In this document: positions 5,460-7,271 of the stretch, in pieces | Layout of the letters: every line of letters starts with the position of its first letter | How positions within the stretch are numbered: the stretch's first letter is position 1 | Notes under the pieces: model-generated | Told to the model about the DNA's origin: nothing | Database searches by the model: none | What the model saw: the letters and a program-made list of their open reading frames with translations, nothing else | Translations under genes and position numbers: made by a program | Assembly: GCA_030152605.1 (NCBI GenBank) | Contig: JASLJB010000350.1 | Span: 1 to 7,271 of the forward strand | DNA from: Acinetobacter sp. | GTDB lineage: Bacteria; Pseudomonadota; Gammaproteobacteria; Pseudomonadales; Moraxellaceae | Direction of reading: 5' to 3' | Length of the DNA: 7,271 nucleotides

Positions 5460-6617
5460 TTAATCCAAAGGATTGCCCACAATATGGCTGATAATCCCCT
5501 TCATAATATGTGGACCTTGTTCTCGACGTAATTCGGCATACCACTGTTCAGTGATCGCTTGATCTTTCATATGGGTAATATCGCAGCGTTTACGCGCACT
5601 GAAGATCATCTCTTGGCAGCGTTGATTACGCTTGTCTTGATAACGTTGCAAGGCATCTTCCACCCCCAAGGTATTGATCTGTAATGAACGTGCCAAATAG
5701 ATCGCATCCTCCATCGCCTGACAACCGCCTTGACCGATATCGGGCGTGGTGCTGTGGGCCGCATCGCCGACCAAGACCACCCGGCCTCGATAAAACTGAG
5801 CAAAGGGATCGATATCATGGATTTCAACTCGATTGGTTGTGTTGAGATCGATCTGCTCAATCAGGTGCTGCACAGGCGCACACCAACCTGCAAAATACTG
5901 CTGTAATAAGGCCTTATATTCTGCACGCGCTTGCTGTAGACCATGCGGCAGCGGCACATCGAAGAAGAAATAGAACTGTTGATCGGCCACGGGCATCATT
6001 GATACACGTTTGCCGTCAGCAACAAAAGTCGTCCACTGATCTACCGGTGCCAGTTGCGCTGAACAGGCCACCAAACCATTCCAATTCACATAACCGGCAT
6101 AACGGCGCTCAACCGCTGTGCCGAGCACATGGCTGCGACTGATCGAATGCGTACCATCTGCCCCCACCAAAAGTTCCGTATTTACGCAACTGGCATCGGC
6201 AAACGTCAACATGACCTGATCCGGCAGGACCTTGATCGCGGTCATTTTCTTGGCCAAATAAATATCTTCACGGCCAAACTCATCCATGAGTAGCTTTTGT
6301 AAAGCAGCACGTGAGACCGGATAAGGACGTTGCCCCACCGCCTCGATCAAGGGCTGTAAACTAAATTGGGTCATGGTTTCGCCGGTCTTGCCATCCACAT
6401 AGGCCAAGTGGTCCATTTGCCCACCGAGCTGAGCGATTTGTTCAGTCAAGCCTAAATAGTTCAAGCATTTCACCCCATTCGGCCACAATGAAATCGCAGC
6501 CCCCACAGGCAATATTTCACTGACTTGTTCATATATCTGCACCTGATGACCAAACTTTTTCAGTGCAATGCCAGTGGTTAAGCCTGCGATCCCCGCACCA
6601 ACAATTACGATCTGCAT
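5460..6617 (-). CDS. hpxO: FAD-dependent urate hydroxylase HpxO
   Basis: Flavoprotein monooxygenase that uses NADH and O2 to turn urate into 5-hydroxyisourate, the first step of urate breakdown, in the cytoplasm. At 385 residues it has normal length. Visible motifs: the Rossmann GAGIAG (7-12), the DG motif VGADGTHS (151-158) and the GD motif VGDAAHSTTPDIGQGG (283-298). The residues reported as catalytic in Klebsiella HpxO, Arg204, Tyr216 and Asp293, appear here at the same numbers. Long stretches such as RRYAGYVNWNGLV and DQWTTFV also match that enzyme from memory. The ATG at 6617 is preferred to an upstream GTG (6650) because GAGGAG lies 6 nt before it and the protein then begins directly with the FAD-binding strand. 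It is divergent from allantoicase across 194 bp and followed by a LysR gene, which places it in a purine-utilisation cluster. Confidence 0.95.
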   Translation of the reverse strand: MQIVIVGAGIAGLTTGIALKKFGHQVQIYEQVSEILPVGAAISLWPNGVKCLNYLGLTEQIAQLGGQMDHLAYVDGKTGETMTQFSLQPLIEAVGQRPYPVSRAALQKLLMDEFGREDIYLAKKMTAIKVLPDQVMLTFADASCVNTELLVGADGTHSISRSHVLGTAVERRYAGYVNWNGLVACSAQLAPVDQWTTFVADGKRVSMMPVADQQFYFFFDVPLPHGLQQARAEYKALLQQYFAGWCAPVQHLIEQIDLNTTNRVEIHDIDPFAQFYRGRVVLVGDAAHSTTPDIGQGGCQAMEDAIYLARSLQINTLGVEDALQRYQDKRNQRCQEMIFSARKRCDITHMKDQAITEQWYAELRREQGPHIMKGIISHIVGNPLD

Positions 6618-6623
6618 CGATGT

Positions 6624-6629
6624 CTCCTC
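6624..6629 (-). promoter_or_regulatory. hpxO ribosome binding site
   Basis: GAGGAG on the minus strand, 6 nt before the ATG at 6617. It fixes the start and excludes the GTG at 6650. Confidence 0.8.
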
Positions 6630-6673
6630 AAGATAAAGCGCGTCTTTCACGTTGACGCTAGATCTCTAAGCCC

Positions 6674-6690
6674 TGCCAAAAACATGCCAT
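6674..6690 (-). promoter_or_regulatory. Sigma-54-like (-24/-12) promoter for hpxO
   Basis: On the minus strand ATGGCATGTTTTTGGCA matches YTGGCACGRNNNTTGCW at 10 of 14 fixed positions, including the essential GG and GC with correct 10-bp spacing. Transcription would start near 6663, about 45 nt before the hpxO ATG. A separate TAGAAT hexamer (minus strand, 6705-6700) is a weaker sigma-70 alternative without a clear -35. Confidence 0.35.
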
Positions 6691-6721
6691 TTCACAGAAA
6701 TTCTAAATATGCTGACCGCCT

Positions 6722-6732
6722 TTGCTACGCAA
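6722..6732. repeat. Short dyad TTGC-TAC-GCAA between hpxO and alc
   Basis: A perfect 4-bp arm inverted repeat around 3 nt, near the middle of the divergent region and between the two -24/-12 candidates. It does not match the NtrC consensus as I know it. It could be half of a LysR-type or other operator, but is short enough to be chance. Confidence 0.2.
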
Positions 6733-6745
6733 GCCTGAATGAAAG

Positions 6746-6762
6746 TTGGCATAGGCTGTGCT
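6746..6762 (+). promoter_or_regulatory. Sigma-54-like (-24/-12) promoter for alc
   Basis: TTGGCATAGGCTGTGCT matches YTGGCACGRNNNTTGCW at 11 of 14 fixed positions, with GG and GC correctly spaced. The start would be near 6773, about 40 nt before the alc ATG. An overlapping sigma-70 option is TTGAAA (6763-6768) with CAAAAT (6787-6792) at 18-bp spacing. Confidence 0.35.
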
Positions 6763-6811
6763 TTGAAAGCCAGAGCAACACTTATTCAAAATACTGAAAA
6801 GGTAGAAAATT

Positions 6812-7271
6812 ATGGCCACTTTATTTGCCCCAGCTTTTGAGCTCCCGCCCGCGCTACAGGCACTGACCAATCTCGCGGATGCCCGAATTGGTGCAAAATC
6901 CATTCAATGTTCAGACAGTTTCTTTGCGCCCGTCGAGAGAATGCTGCAATTTGAGGCAGCCATCTTCGTCGAAGATAAATTTGATGATCACGGTAAGTGG
7001 ATGGATGGTTGGGAAACACGGCGCAAGCGTGAAGTCGGCCATGATTGGGCCATCGTTCAGTTGGGGGTGGCGGGCCAGATTTGCGCCGTGGATATCGACA
7101 CCAGCTTTTTTAGTGGTAACTATCCCGCCTCTGCTTCAGTCGATGCTTGCTATATCGAAGATGCCTCCGATCAGGACTTCGAGCAAGTCACCTGGCACAG
7201 TCTATTGCCCAATCAAGAACTTGGCCCCAATCAACATCACATCTTGCCGGTCAGCTGCGATCAAGTCTTTA
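6812..7271 (+). CDS. alc: Allantoicase, N-terminal part (cut by window edge)
   Basis: Allantoicase (allantoate amidinohydrolase) splits allantoate into urea and ureidoglycolate late in urate breakdown. The first 153 codons are present, about the first half of the usual 330-340 residues, so the first of the two allantoicase repeats is covered. The family block GWETRRKREVGHDWAIVQLG (66-85) is followed by the GQICAVDIDTSFFSGNYP region (88-105) typical of the family. The frame is uninterrupted from ATG at 6812 to the window end. AAGG lies about 9 nt before the ATG and no competing start is near. It diverges from hpxO, which catalyses an earlier step of the same pathway; the intermediate enzymes are not in view. 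Assignment is strong although the C-terminal half is not seen. Confidence 0.93.
   Translation, partial: MATLFAPAFELPPALQALTNLADARIGAKSIQCSDSFFAPVERMLQFEAAIFVEDKFDDHGKWMDGWETRRKREVGHDWAIVQLGVAGQICAVDIDTSFFSGNYPASASVDACYIEDASDQDFEQVTWHSLLPNQELGPNQHHILPVSCDQVF

Noticed and set aside
6703..7019. Minus-strand frames of 66 and 69 codons overlapping the start of allantoicase.
   Set aside because: They are antisense to a clear allantoicase coding region and show no protein family features.

Overview
The window looks like chromosomal DNA from a gammaproteobacterium, most likely Acinetobacter or a close relative in the Moraxellaceae. This rests on moderately AT-rich coding DNA with very AT-rich spacers, the protein families present (a Bacillus/Pseudomonas-type ScoAB pair beside an AtoE permease, and a Klebsiella-type HpxO beside an allantoicase) and the codon style. 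It is an inference; there is no rRNA or other phylogenetic marker here. No tRNA, rRNA, IS element, CRISPR array or phage gene was seen.

Layout. (1) Positions 1-2869, minus strand: a ketone-body / short-chain fatty acid module read scoA -> scoB -> atoE. ScoA and ScoB are the two subunits of 3-oxoacid CoA-transferase, which activates acetoacetate to acetoacetyl-CoA. AtoE is the inner-membrane short-chain fatty acid permease and runs off the left edge. A 12-bp perfect hairpin lies between scoB and atoE. (2) 2870-3313: a mostly non-coding spacer with two dyads near scoA and one doubtful small ORF. (3) 3314-4096, minus: a secreted AA10 lytic polysaccharide monooxygenase (chitin/cellulose-active family). 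A TTGACA promoter, a CRP-type dyad at class-I spacing and possible 5'UTR hairpins lie upstream. (4) 4423-5322, minus: a LysR-type regulator, best started at an internal GTG. (5) 5460-6617, minus: HpxO, the FAD-dependent urate hydroxylase, with its known catalytic residues. (6) 6812-7271, plus: the first 153 codons of allantoicase, divergent from hpxO and cut by the right edge.

How the genes work together. HpxO opens urate breakdown. Allantoicase acts four steps later, splitting allantoate into urea and ureidoglycolate; HIU hydrolase, OHCU decarboxylase and allantoinase are not in the window and probably lie beyond position 7271. Both sides of the hpxO/alc divergent region carry a -24/-12 (sigma-54-like) element at a sensible distance from the start codon, which would suit nitrogen-controlled purine use. 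The LysR gene downstream of hpxO is a candidate regulator of it. ScoAB/AtoE is a separate carbon-uptake module, and nothing ties the LPMO to either neighbour.

I do not see a clearly new system. The most checkable new observations are the paired sigma-54-like promoters, the CRP-like site upstream of the LPMO, the scoB-atoE hairpin and a pair of mutually exclusive hairpins in the LPMO leader.
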